Shown piece after piece: positions 63,732-64,000 of a stretch of DNA of 64,000 nt. The stretch lies in the NCBI GenBank assembly GCA_003612525.1, contig RAZD01000001.1, forward strand, positions 248,001-312,000, read 5' to 3'. Every line of letters starts with the position of its first letter. Position 1 is the first letter of the stretch. The notes under the pieces were generated by a model, which saw nothing but the letters and a program-made list of their open reading frames with translations, was not told where the DNA came from and made no database searches. Origin of the DNA: a bacterium C-53 (lineage in GTDB: Bacteria > Bacillota > Clostridia > Lachnospirales > Lachnospiraceae). Both the position numbers and the translations under genes were made by a program.

Positions 63732-64000
63732 TCTTTCTCTCCCCGCATTCTGCCGCAAGCGCTGACTGCAACACTGCACACAGCTTTTCCCACTGAAAGT
63801 GTTCTTCCGTATAATGTCTGATTTCTTCTGCCTGCCCTTCCCAGTCCAGCGGCATATTCCATAATTTCACAAATGCCTCCGAAAGCGCTTTTCTGTCATC
63901 AATTCCAATCACCATACCATATTTCCCCTGACAGCTGATATCATATCCCGCCGGAACGCCTTCCGTTGTAATAATATAATCCCCTCTGCTTGAAGCCTCG
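63724..64000 (-). CDS. Glycosyltransferase family 4 (GT-B), C-terminal part only
   Basis: 91 codons up to the window edge; the N-terminal part lies beyond it. The visible end reads EASSRGDYIITTEGVPAGYD, then YGMVIGIDDRKALSEAFVKLW, the donor-site pattern of GT4/GT1 retaining transferases (E at the catalytic-loop end, G, I/V, D). The C-terminal helix crosses back over the donor domain. First visible gene of the polysaccharide operon in transcription order. Confidence 0.85.
   Translation of the reverse strand, partial: EASSRGDYIITTEGVPAGYDISCQGKYGMVIGIDDRKALSEAFVKLWNMPLDWEGQAEEIRHYTEEHFQWEKLCAVLQSALAAECGERKNE

Noticed and set aside
62928-63821. 297-codon plus-strand frame
   Set aside because: Antisense shadow of the WcaA-like glycosyltransferase; composition is that of a reverse frame.
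1-64000. CRISPR arrays, rRNA genes, IS elements, prophage genes
   Set aside because: No regularly spaced repeats, rRNA sequence, transposase, integrase or phage structural genes were seen on either strand.

Overview
The window comes from a low-to-mid GC Gram-positive anaerobe of the class Clostridia, most probably the family Lachnospiraceae. The evidence is the combined presence of type III glutamine synthetase (glnN), the cdaA-cdaR-glmM cluster, an mbl-flgF-flgG flagellar group, YvyF-like and YjfB-like motility proteins, MalFG-type permeases without a local ATPase, strong AGGAGG ribosome sites and sigma-A promoters. The species cannot be fixed from the sequence. There is one tRNA gene (Gln, CTG). 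No rRNA, CRISPR array, IS element or integrase gene is visible.

Layout. 1-1.4 kb: end of a surface-glycan locus (GT2 glycosyltransferase cut by the window edge, sugar aminotransferase). 1.5-3.1 kb: a lone polytopic membrane protein. 3.2-9.1 kb: a five-gene operon read leftward (small lipoprotein, a 795-residue solute-binding lipoprotein with an Asp-box N-terminal part, two MalF/MalG-like permeases, a HlyD-like adaptor). 9.3-12.9 kb: an AT-richer two-gene module, an Eco57I-like DNA methyltransferase with a nuclease-like N-terminus plus a ComEC-type metallo-beta-lactamase protein broken by a tract of ten C. 13.0-15.1 kb: an OmpR-type two-component system. Its promoter and that of the five-gene operon share the same double box (TTAGAG-N5-TTARAG-N10 before the -10), which suggests that the regulator controls both and that the methyltransferase module was inserted between two formerly adjacent divergent promoters.

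15.1-17.7 kb: feoAB iron uptake with a DtxR-like operator. 17.8-19.9 kb: leuA and an HPr. 20.0-28.3 kb: a long leftward operon recD2, comFC, yvyF-like, two membrane proteins, cdaA, cdaR, glmM (DNA repair, c-di-AMP synthesis, peptidoglycan precursor supply). 28.4-31.7 kb: mbl-flgF-flgG-flgJ-like. 31.8-37.6 kb: uvrB-(glycosyltransferase)-uvrA behind a LexA-type box. 37.7-45.0 kb: PucR-type regulator, ftsE, ftsX, an M23 hydrolase, ctpA and a DUF5107/TPR protein (cell-wall cleavage control). 45.2-48.5 kb: YitT and a degenerate WecG/TagA protein, then divergently a GT-C membrane glycosyltransferase and a YjfB-family small protein. 48.6-52.1 kb: thioesterase, CvfB, RidA, a small protein, a CPBP protease and tRNA-Gln. 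52.2-64 kb: glnN at the end of a large leftward polysaccharide operon (GT-B, two GT2, a third GT2/GNT-I-like enzyme, hexapeptide acyltransferase, asnB, PglK-like flippase, sugar aminotransferase, GT11), which continues past the right edge.

The items most worth a second look are the contingency-tract MBL/methyltransferase pair and the two-component-controlled permease/adaptor/propeller-lipoprotein operon beside it.
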